Positions 12,965 to 23,700 of a stretch of 64,000 bases of DNA are shown piece by piece. Position numbers and translations under genes: made by a program. Position 1 is the stretch's first letter. The number at the start of each line of letters is the position of its first letter. This DNA is from Charina bottae (lineage: Eukaryota; Chordata; Lepidosauria; Squamata; Charinaidae), in contig JALMGJ010000004.1 in NCBI GenBank assembly GCA_023362775.1, forward strand, positions 38,631,298 to 38,695,297, in the 5' to 3' direction. The notes below the pieces were generated by a model. The model saw nothing but the letters and a program-made list of their open reading frames with translations, did no database searches and was not told where the DNA came from.

Positions 12965-13436
12965 GTACCAATTCTGCAAAGGAGTGACATTTGGGGCTTT
13001 TTAGTCTAGAAAGGAGGCAAATGAGAGAGGACATGATTGAGGTGTACAAAATTATGCATGGTGTGGATAAAGTGGACAAGGTGAAGTTATTTTCCCCTTC
13101 CCAAAATTCTAGGACCAGAGGTCACCTAACGAAATTGAGGAGTGGAAGAATCAGGACAAGCAAAAGGAAGTATTTTTTACACAAAGTAATTGAACTTTGG
13201 AATTTGCTACCTTGAGATGTGGTGCTGACTACCAACTTGGCTGGCTTCAAAAAAAGGGTTGGACCAATTCATGGAAGTCCTGGGGATCAATGGCTGTTGG
13301 CTTTGATGGCAGTGTGACTGTCCCTGGAGTCCATCTGCGGGGAGACTAATGGACTTCCCTGTGCAGTTAGTTGGCTACTGTGAGAACAGATTGCTGGCTA
13401 GATGGGCCAGGTGTCTGATCCAGCAGGGCATTGTCA
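12965..13436 (+). mobile_element. CR1/L2-clade LINE 3' fragment
   Basis: Encodes MREDMIEVYKIMHGVDKVD, then RGHLTKLRSG and RKYFLHKVIELWNLLP, the C-terminus seen in many vertebrate CR1/L2-type reverse transcriptases, followed by a 3' UTR ending GATCCAGCAGGGC. One frame stays open for 74 codons. Confidence 0.6.
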
Positions 13437-15569
13437 TGGATTCAGTCTGAAGAAGGTGCACAACATTGAGGAGGAGAATCATGTTTAATGCAAGGATGGT
13501 TGGGTGTCTGCTTTACAAGAAAGCGGGACCCTGAACAATGGGAAAGCAAAGATTTTGATAGGAGTTGAGAGCTACAAGGTGGGAAATCCTAGGGATCTGA
13601 TTTGCCGGTTTGGGGAACCTGGGCAGGTCCTGGTCAGTTACTTGGGGTGAGTTCTATTGCCAGGCAAAATGGGCCTTTCAGGAGGGCAGCAGAGCAGGGG
13701 AAGTCCATTGTGAAGGAATGTTGAGGTCAGCTGATCAAGGATGGAATGTTGGGGTTTCTCTCTGTTGCAATTCCCTTGTAAGGGCTGCCCTTGGGCTGGG
13801 CTGTGAGCAGGTGAGGTGGTTTCTATTCTTTGGTCTAGAGGGGCTTTGCAGGGGGCTTTGTCTGGGTGTAGGGAGGGTCAATTTCGGTCTGATGGGGATT
13901 GGGCAAAGAGATGAACTGGGTTTGACCCTGGTCATATCTAAACGACAAGGGAGGAAAAGGGAGCAGTCTCCATTTTGTTTGTTAGGTTTATTTTTTCCAC
14001 TTCAGGCACTGCTTATATTCTTATGTTCATAAAGCTGAGTGCTTGATTTAAAGAAGGGCATAAATATGGCAGGCCTTGGGGGAAAGTGGTAGGGTGTAAC
14101 ATGATCATCTTGAAGTATTTCAGTGCAACTCTATTCTGCTTACTTGAAATATAACCTGGTGTATTGACCATGTTTGTAAACCTAACAAACAAAAAGGAGA
14201 CTGCTCCCTTTTCCTCCCTTGTAAATAAATAAACTCCTTCATAATACAGAAGAAAATATGGGCTCAAATAAGTTAATACCTCCTACTTCAGAACTAGTTA
14301 ATAGAATGTGTAATGGAATGTCTCTATTTTTCATGTGTATCACTTTAAAAAATTATCGTTGGAACAGATTATAGAGTGGACAAATTAACATTTTACTATA
14401 ATGCCAGTTTATACTTGATATATTAATTTTCCTTACCATCTATTAGTGCAATGAGGAGGGACAGTGTTAATTACAAAATCAGGATCTTTTCATTTATATG
14501 TAAATTGCATATGTTGCAGAACATCTTGGATGCCCTTATTTCAGGCTACAGATGGAAAAAATATATATGTCTCAATGTTTCATATACTATAAAACCTCTT
14601 TGAATATGTTTGGTTAGTTTGGTAGGAAAGAAAATGAGGATTTGACATCCCCCTTGCTTGTTAATGCTTTATGCACAAGGCTTTTCTTTTTTAAAAAAAC
14701 CTAAGCCCTGAAGGAGTATTCTCATGGTTACTTTATGCATGTGAACAAGCTTCCCGCACATCTTGGGCAATTTCAACCTTGCAAATGTTATCCGTGGTAG
14801 AAGAAAAATTTCAAGAATGACCAAGAAAGTTGCTCCATTGAAGTGGCTTGCTTTGAGCAACATCTTTCTGCATGACAGGCATAGGGACATCAGAAGCCCC
14901 AGCAATGTACTTTGAACCCTTGATTGACAGGAGCAATCCAGGTTCATAGAAAGAAAGTGGTAGTTTCCCTGTCATCTGCAATTGGACAATGGGATTGAAT
15001 GATGGATCTTCTGCATGCAGTTTTTCAAGCCAGCAAGGGAACATTCCAAACATTCTTTCAGATGAATGCAGAACAGTGAATACAGAACATTTTGCTTTAG
15101 AAAATCATTCTGCAGTGAAAATCAACAGGAGTTGCTGTACAGGTTTCCTTATCATGCTGGTGACTGTTCAGAGATCCACAGAGAATGCTAATAAACATGT
15201 GGAGACTTCAAAGGTCTGCTTGGTTGTCAGGCGTGATCAAAAAAGAGGTAGATCTATAAACACTGCCTGTGCCCGGCTATGTCTGTACTGCGAGAAAAAT
15301 CTAACAATATTGCTTAAACGCCAAGGTTAATTTTACATGGCAGATGCCGAGTTTCCAAAGCTAGGAGACATTTACAGCAGAGGCTGAGCATGTAAATGAT
15401 GCCATTTAACCTTTCTACCTGATATTATTCTCCCTGTGAAAATTAAAATATATGGCTTTTCCAGTCCCTCCTGTTTCCCCCTATAGAAGATATCTGCCTT
15501 GTGCTCATATTCAAAGCAGAGAGGATATTAGTAATAGAGGTAATAGTTCCTCTGGGGGTGGCTGGCCCC

Positions 15570-15795
15570 ATAGTGTCCTCCTTTTTATATGAGATTTTAC
15601 CTTCCCTTGGATTTTTATCTATTATTTATTATACTGGTTTAGACTGTAACTTATGTTTACAGGTTTTTAATTGTTGACTTTGTTGTAAACCCCCCAGAGT
15701 CCCCCGTTGGGGGAGATGGGCGGTGATAAATTTCAATTATAAATAATTATAAATTATAAATAAAAAATTAGAAAAATAAATAAATAAATAAAATA
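15570..15795 (+). mobile_element. L2-like LINE 3' tail
   Basis: Contains TTGTAAACCCCCCAGAGTCC, then GGGGGAGATGGGCGGTGATA and an A/T-rich (AAATA)n tail, the typical squamate L2-clade 3' end. No coding part is left. Confidence 0.6.
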
Positions 15796-16555
15796 TTGCA
15801 TTATACAGTTTGCCATCTGTGTACTGATAGGCTATTATTTTTTGGAAAACTACCATCCTTCCAGTATCTCTCACATAAAAAGAGCTCTGGTGAAGATCCT
15901 GCCCTGGCGTGCGGGATCTTTGTTTTCCAAGGGCTGGACACACCACAGCGTAGCAAATCTGAACACAATGCTTTATTGCAGCACACACCTTCCCCAGCAA
16001 CAGGCTTGTACTCTGGGTCAACTCCACCCAAGGACTTGCAAGTTGCTGTTGTCCCATAAATACATCTTTAATACTCAGTCTTTTAATACTCAGTTCAAAC
16101 AAAAGGCTCAAAGCCTGTAACGTAGCATACAACCTTCGCCTTTTTCCCAAAAGTTCTTGCACTAGTTGGGATGAGGTGCTGCCTCTGTGCGATTGTTCCT
16201 TTTATACAGCAGTTGCTACTGAGCTCCTGGCAAAGCTCCAGGCAGGACTCCCACCAGGATATGCTGCTCACCAACTTGTGGTCCTGGCAGTTGAACGATA
16301 GTCCTCTTGCCTGCTTGTAATAGCTGCCAACCTTCAGACATCTCCTCTGCTTCCCCATCTGTATGCCATTTGCTTATCACCTTGCCTAGGAACACACACC
16401 CCTTCCTACTCTGTCTTACCATTTGTTTTTATAATCTAAGGGCCTGGGTGGGGTGAGGCTGCCTCTGGATGTCAGCAGGTCCTTGAAAATGCAGGGTGTG
16501 GCTTAATTATCCCAAGCAGCTGGAACGTTTGGATGCTTGTGAGTAACATTGTGGG

Positions 16556-16618
16556 TGAATGAATGAATGAATGAATGAATGAATGAATGAATGAATGAAT
16601 GAATGAATGAATGAATGA
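16556..16618. repeat. (GAAT)n microsatellite
   Basis: About 15 units of the same tetramer class as at 4.05 kb. Confidence 0.97.
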
Positions 16619-16747
16619 GGGAAACAGGTTGAGGAGCATTTCTGACTGGCTGCAGCTACCTTTCCCAACTTCACTCCCTCACACCTGGGGTTAGCCGTTG
16701 GGCAAGCTGTCAACTCACAGCTTCATCTTCTGCTCCTATCAGAGGAT

Positions 16748-17400
16748 AACAATAATAGTAATAATTTATTAAATTTATATGCTGCCCGACTCCCAGTGAC
16801 TCTGGGAAGTTTATAAATTGTTACATTTAAAAACAAAGAAACAACACAAAAAACAACACAACAAGCAAAGATGGCATAGAAAATAAACCCAGAATGGAAC
16901 AAAGAAAAAGAAGAAAAGGGGTGTCAATCATCCTCACCAAAGGCCTGGGCGAAGAGCCACGTCTTCAGGGCCCTTTGAAATACCAGTAGGGTGGGGGCCA
17001 TTTAAGTCTGGGAGGCGGGACCTACTTCCAGAGAGCAGGCACTGCTACAGAGAAGGCACATTCTGAGGTCCTGATAGATGGCATCGTTTAATTGAAGGAA
17101 CCCAGAGCGCGCCAATCCTGCCAGATCAAACCAGCCAGGCAGATATTATGGGAGACAAGCGGTCCCTCAAGAAACCAAGCCCTACGCCACGTAGGGCTTT
17201 ATAGGTAGTGACCAACACCTTAAATTTCACCTGGAAGCACATTGGCAACCAGTGCAGCTTGCAAAGCAGAGGTGTTACATGGGCATACCGAGACATGCTC
17301 ACGCTGCCCGTGCTGCTGCATTCTGGACCAGTTGAAGCTTTTGGGTGGTCTTCAAAGGCAGCCCCATGTAGAGCGCCATGAGGTGACCAGGGCATGAGTG
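16748..17400 (-). mobile_element. L2-like LINE, 3' end
   Basis: The - strand encodes HVTPLLCKLHWLPMCFQVKF and KVLVTTYKALRG, the conserved L2/CR1-clade C-terminus, then a 3' UTR ending in a short A/T-rich tail (rc of ATAATAATTTATTAAATTTA). It ends only 150 bp before FHL2 coding exon 1. Confidence 0.75.
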
Positions 17401-17466
17401 ACTGTCTTGAACATATGTCATCCTGAGGCTCCTAGAAGGAATCATGGAAGATAAATAAACCAATCA

Positions 17467-17493
17467 TCTCCTCCTCCTCCTCCTCCTCCTCCC
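17467..17493. repeat. (CTC)n tract upstream of FHL2 exon 1
   Basis: Nine CTC-type units about 60 bp before the acceptor; pyrimidine-rich on the gene strand. Confidence 0.9.
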
Positions 17494-17575
17494 GCTGATG
17501 TTTCTAGTAACCTCATTTTGGATTTAACTCCTCTCATCGTTTTGTTGACAGCCTGACCAAATCCCTGATACCAAA

Positions 17576-17731
17576 ATGACTGAACGCTTTGACTGCCATT
17601 ATTGTAAGGAGACGCTGTTTGGCAAGAAATACATTTTGAGGGAGGACAGCCCCTACTGCATCAAGTGCTACGAGAGCTTGTACTCCAACTCCTGCGAAGA
17701 ATGTAAGAAGCCAATCGGCTGTGATTGTAAG
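17576..17731 (+). CDS. FHL2: FHL2 coding exon 1 (residues 1-52)
   Basis: The acceptor AG at 17550-17551 leaves 24 nt of 5' UTR (17552-17575) before the ATG, so at least one non-coding exon lies upstream. It encodes MTERFDCHYC..., the half-LIM zinc finger (C7-X2-C10-X17-C28-X2-C31) and the start of LIM1 (C40, C43). The donor is AAG|GTAGGC, phase 0. The context AAA before the ATG puts A at -3. Confidence 0.96.
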
Positions 17732-20700
17732 GTAGGCAGCCCTGCCCTTTCCCTGGCCCAAGCTTTCTTACTCGCCACAAAGTCTCTCCAAAAGGTTGCC
17801 CAAGGATCCTGCCCAAGGATCCTGCCCAAGGATCCTGCCCAAGTCAAGGGTCGCAAGGAAGAAACGCCTCTCCTGTGAATGGCTCAGATTAATTGGGACC
17901 TTGCAAAACAGCCAAAGCAGGGTTTCCTTATAACAACTGGTCCATGTTATTTTGTTGTTATCCTATTATGTTGTTATCCTGGGCACTTGAATGTTCCCCC
18001 AACTTAAAGGCAGAAGGAATTAACTTGTCTGATGGGACAAAAAGAATGAACAGAACAAATACTTATTTGTCCCCGTTCAGCCTTTAACAGGTAATGGGAA
18101 GTAAACAGATAACAAATGGGCCTTCCTTCCTTCTTTCCTTCCCTCCTTTTTATAAAATTTTTAAAATTATATAATTGAAAATCTACATGCAAAAATATAA
18201 TAATAATTTAACATGGAGCATAAGGGAACAGGATAGCATCAGAAAACCAGAAAGAACTAAAGAAACTTTCATTGGAACTAGAAATAAATAAATGGTTGTG
18301 AGCTACTTGGTCGTTCCAAAGTGCAGTGCAAGGCTGGTACTCCATGCCATGTGAGCATGGATTAGGTTACTACACCTTCTTGGACTCCCCAGCCAGGTCC
18401 TGTTTAATATGTGACTTTTTGTTTGTTTTTGGCCACACAGTTTTTCATTCCTCAGGTACTTTGTTTAAGCTGGGCCTGCACAAGTTGCATGAGTGTGTCA
18501 GCCGCACTGTGGCTCCCTGACACACTGCGATGGACCGAACAAGACACCAGTTGCCTGTGACGGCCACAGGATATAGATTCAGTTTTCAAGCCTGTCTTCC
18601 TATTCAGACTTGGTGTGACTAGAAGGAAAGGAGGTCTGAAACTGAGGGGGGGTCTATTTCTATGACTAGCAGGGATGGTGTGATCCAGGCCACTTCTGGA
18701 TGCTGCCCCCCACACACGGTATCTGAGTCTTTGCAATGGAGCCAAAGATTTTCCCAAGCTAGGTAACATTTTCATAGTCCCTTTTCTTATGGCTCCTTTA
18801 GCAAGAAAGTAACATGGCAGGGAGAAAGGTTGCTCCATGCTAGGGAGGAAGTGGGAAAGATTCAGCTTGTGGTTTCCTCATGAGGGATGTTGGCACTGGG
18901 AATTATGTAGCCTAGAACCAAGGAAAGGCACCAAGTAGGAGGAAGTTGTGAGAGACCTGGGGCCAGGATTTTCTTTCCATTTTTAAAAAAACATTCAGTG
19001 TTCCCTATCTAATAGTAGTTTTCTCCTACTTCTTCGCAAACATTTAATTGGCTTATCTGCTGCTCCGATCAACCACTAACTGAGCAGCTTACATACCTCA
19101 TTCTGAAACAAAATTAAATCAACCCAATCTTCATAACTGCAGTAACAAAGCCATGCTAACAATCCAGGAAAGAAAGGAAAGGAAATCTTAGCATCAGGAA
19201 TATCACTTAGCCAACAGCCTACAGGAAGGCTTCATTCCATCCTGCAGACCCCCAAAGCTTGCTGAAACAGCCAGCTCTGAATAGCTTTGTGGAAACTCAG
19301 CCATGTGGAGGCCATCTAGAAACTCTTCCTTCAAGGGGGGGGGGTGTCTTCTCTCAGAGCTTGCTCACTGCTTAACCCCCACCCCCAACTAGATTGAAAG
19401 CAAGCTCCAAACTAAAATGTGGAGGAAAGGGGGAAAACACGATGATTATTATTAGCTCAGTTGGTGTATGGAGGTACTCGTGTTTATAATCGGAGCCCTT
19501 GCATTGAGAACGTAAGTTTTATTTTCCTCTTCTTTCACCATTGCCCTGATCCAGATCAGCTCTCAAGGCTGCTAACCTCCCAATGGTGAAAAATACAGAT
19601 GCTCATTACACAGACTTAGCGATGGAGGAGACACACACACACACAAAATTTCAAAAATTTACCTCAGTGGTTACTTCAAGGTAAAAATAAAGATATCCCG
19701 TCTTTTGTCATTTGACTTCAATTTTTTTCTTTTTAAAAGTACATTTTCTAAAAATCCAGTCTTTAAAAAAAAGACCTGTAGATGCTCTGAGTTGGCTCTG
19801 AAAGCAGAGCTATATCAGATAAATGTACGATGGACTTCTGGGAAGCAGCAAGCAGAAGCAAACACACACACACACACAAAAAGGTAAATATGCAAAAATT
19901 CCTGAAGCTGACAAACCCTGTTTCTTCCCAGAATTCATTTTCAGTAGGATTTTTAAAAATCCCCTGTGTACTTCGTGTGTGTTGACATTCCTGAATCCCT
20001 TTGCTTGGCCTGCCTTCAGAGCAAGGCAGGAATTAGCTGAACGTTTCAACTCAAGACAGATGGATTTGGGGACGCTTAGTGCTATCCGATCTCTCCAACA
20101 GGCCCTTCTGCAAGGCCAGATAAAGTGAGTCATGGAAGATGGTGGGCCCCTTCCTCTCTGGGTGAACAATTAAGAAAATATTTGCTAATGATGGGGGAAT
20201 ATAAGTAGAAAGTAGCGTACTCACACATGCTTGTTTACGCACTGATGTAGAAGCCTGGTGTCTTCTTAACCACAGTGGGAGAGAATGACCAAGCAGAGGT
20301 GTGCTATATTTTTATTTTATTTATTTATCACATTTATATCCCGCCCATTTCCCTCACAAGGAGGGACCCTTATATTATTGGCTATACAGTATTACCCATC
20401 CTGTGACTCCCAGGAAGTCCTATACAGTAGATCAGTGTTTCTCAACCTTGGCAACTTTAAGCTGTGTGGACTTCAACTCCCAGAATTCCCAAGGTTGAGA
20501 AACACTGCAGTAGATAGTATTTTCCAAAGTAACTGAAAAGTGCTACATATGTGATTTCTCTTGATGATACATGATTTGAGTGCATGGTACATATATACTT
20601 GTGTGCAGCAGACAAGCTTGTCATATGAATTTCTCATTATCATCTCTTTTTAATAATCCTTTAATTGCAATTTTAAAATCCCATTCTTGCATTAAATGAT

Positions 20701-23700
20701 AAATTACTGCAGACCTTGAGGCATGTATGTATCCATGCATCCATGCATCCATGCATCCATCCAGTCCCAGGAAAACAGAGATTTGTATATGCATAGCTCT
20801 GCAAAGCTCAGCAGCTGTTGTATTTTATGGTTTGTTTTCCACTCAGTTTAGCAGGAAAATAAAAAGCTGATGCACACAAGAAGGCACATGGGATTGAGTC
20901 TGAAATAAAATTCCATGTTAAGGAAAAAAGAAAAAAAAAGTTTTGGCCCTTTCCAGCAGCCCATTTCTATGTAATGATTATTAGTAAAGTGCAACACCTC
21001 CTTATAAAGTAGGACTCTTCTAATACTGGGAATTGGCTTTATAGGAAATGTCAAAGCATATGGTAACAATTTTTTCCTAATCCAGGCAACATTTTTGCTT
21101 TTAGTTACAGTACATCCAAAGAATTTCTAACACCTATTGGGTGTTTGCAAAGTGGAAAAACAAAAGAGGAAGATATGCTGCATGCCACACTTTTTCAAAT
21201 GAATGCATAATGGGGGTGTGGGTCCCCTACTTTGATATGTTTTTTATTATTAGGAACGATGCTGATAAATTGTTACCTGTAAATTGGCCAGTTTGCCCAG
21301 ATTGCTCAAGATTGTACAGAGTGCAGTCTTTTGTTTGAAAGGAAAGTCTCCTCTGTAAATATGTCTTCAGTGTAAAGGCTTATGCAGTCCAAATGTGGGT
21401 TTTAGGGAAAGAATCCTAACAGGGAGAGCAAGGAAGGACTTGAAGTTCACCATCAAGAGTGAATAGACTTAGCAGCAGACACGAGTCCCCTGTCTTCTCT
21501 GCTCCAGTGAGATGCATAGGTGTGCATTCAAAAATATTTCACTTGAGTAACAGATGGTTTTCCAAGTAGTAATGTATGGCTGTGAGAGTTGGACCATAAG
21601 GAAGGCTGAGCGCCGAAGAATTGATGCTTTCGAACTGTGGTGCTGGAGAAGACTCTTAAGAGTCCCTTGGACTTCAAGGAGGTCAAATCAGTCAATCCTA
21701 AAGGAAATCAACCCTGACTGCTCATTGGAAGGACAGATACTGAAGCTGAAGCTCAACTACTTTGGCCACCTAATGCGAAGAGAGGACTCACTGGAAAAGA
21801 CCCTGATGCTGGGCAAGACTGAAGGCAAAAGGAGGAGGAGACCGCAGAGGATGAGATGGTTAGATAGCATCACCGATGTAATGAACATGAATTTGAGTAA
21901 ACTCTGGGAGACAGTGGAGGACAGGAAGACCTGGCGTGCTATGGTCCATGGGGTCACGAAGAGTCGGACAAGACTGAACGACTGAACAACAACAACAGAT
22001 GACAGTTACTTAAGCAAAATATTTTTGAATGCACACCTATGCCTTTTTTTTTTTTGACATGTACAATATTTTAGGACAGCATACAAAGATTGAAACATGA
22101 ACCACAGCATACAACCCATGGCGCCCAAGGATAAAACATGTAAAAAGGTCAAGGCATAATTTTTACTTCTTTTTTGATGGAAAAAAGAAGACAAAGGGTC
22201 TGGCCATTCATACAGGTTGCATTTATTAAAAGGATAGCAAAGACAGTTTATTCAAAGCAATCGCTTAAGGTGGATGCTAGCTGGCAAACTGGAGGTTAAA
22301 TTTAGATGGATCTGAATATTACCTCTGGTCATGTGTTTTCCATTAGTTCCCAGTCCTTATGTACAATGCTGTTGTCAATTTTTCCCAAGGTTATAGGGTA
22401 TTTTTTAACATGTGCTTATGTGATTTGGGATTTCTGCAGGACCTGTCCTACAAGGATCGTCATTGGCATGAAAACTGTTTTCATTGCTTCCAGTGCAAGA
22501 ACTCACTGGTGGACAAACCTTTTGCTGCAAAGGAAGAGCACCTTCTTTGTACTGAATGTTACTCCAATGAATACTCCTCCAAGTGTAGTGAATGCAAAAA
22601 GACCATCATGCCAGGTTAGACCTTGTCTGCTTTGGGGACACAAAGGAGCTTTCATGCAATGCCTTCTAAAACCAGAGGGAGGGTCTTCTGCAAGACACTT
22701 TTCCAAGTCTTTTATTTGCCTTCAAATGGTCCAATAGAACTCATGGGTTCAGCCGGGACAGGATGTCTTTCATGTAAGGCAGTCAAGCTGGGATGGGTGG
22801 GGGCTGCACTGAATGTCCTTTGAAAGGCCAAAGCCCACAGTGGTGGGGTAATGATGCAGATATGGCAGGGTCACAACACATATAGGTACAATCAGAAGTT
22901 TTTTCTATTTCTTTTTAGGGAGTTAGGTTTTCTTCCTTTTTAAAAATCGGCCAGCCTAGTTCTATGTTTCCCTCCTTTCAGTCTTCCTTAAGTCTGTCTT
23001 ATAAAACAATATTGCCATATTGCTATTACTAAAAAGGCTGAATTACAGAGGATGGAACTATATTTACATGTTTATCTATATACTACTGAAACTCTCATGT
23101 CTGTCTGTCTGTTTGTAACCTTCAATTGGGTGAAACAGTGCATCATAGGGCAACAATTTTTGAATCAATATACCTCAAATGGGCTAGCCTATAGAATGTG
23201 TCCAAAATCCAGGACCCATTACTTCTGTGGGATTGAAATTTGGCAAAGTTGTGGCCGCTTCAGTGCCACTGTGCCTTCCAACTACACTTCCCAGAAACCT
23301 GTAGGCTGCATGATGCAAGGGAAGATGGGTGTATCCCTGCCCTCTCTCCCACCTCCCTCTGGCCCCTGCACCCAATCGTCTGGGGCAAGGTCCAGTGGGT
23401 AAGCAGCGATTGGCTGTTTTGGAACCGAGGCTGAAATTTGAAATCTCTTAACGACAAGAGGGAAGAATGAGGGAGTGACTCAGATGCCTGCTGGTTAAGT
23501 AGAGCTGGCTGGGAGGCACCGGCAGTTGATGGGTGAGCCCTCTTCCACCCTGGAGGGAGGGGGCCCTTGGGGACACACCATGATGGGGAGCAGGGGAGCA
23601 GTTTTCCTTGCAGTCCATGGCTCCCTTTGTTCCTCCTCACCCCAGCAAAGTGGCAGGCAGTTCCGCGGGTCAGCCAAGGAGGAGGAGGAGTGATTTCCAA

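Larger units (their letters stand above)
11120..16747. other. FHL2 5' flank or 5' intron
   Basis: Holds the CR1/L2-clade fragment at 13.0-13.4 kb, a TTCTTATGTTC-type LINE end near 14.0 kb and the L2 tail at 15.6 kb. The 13.44-14.0 kb block between the last two LINE parts may be an insertion. Otherwise nothing recognisable. Confidence 0.4.
17732..22439 (+). other. FHL2: FHL2 intron after coding exon 1
   Basis: 4.7 kb. Holds the 13-bp tandem repeat, short (CA)n runs near 19.63 and 19.86 kb, an L2 tail, a family A MITE, and the hairpin/BovB composite. The rest is non-repetitive to the eye. Confidence 0.85.

Noticed and set aside
17798..17842. CRISPR-like array
   Set aside because: Simple head-to-tail repeat without spacers, in a vertebrate intron.
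21557..21993. Bovine DNA contamination suggested by the BovB similarity
   Set aside because: The copy is flanked by its own duplications inside a reptile FHL2 intron next to Sauria SINEs; squamates carry BovB naturally.
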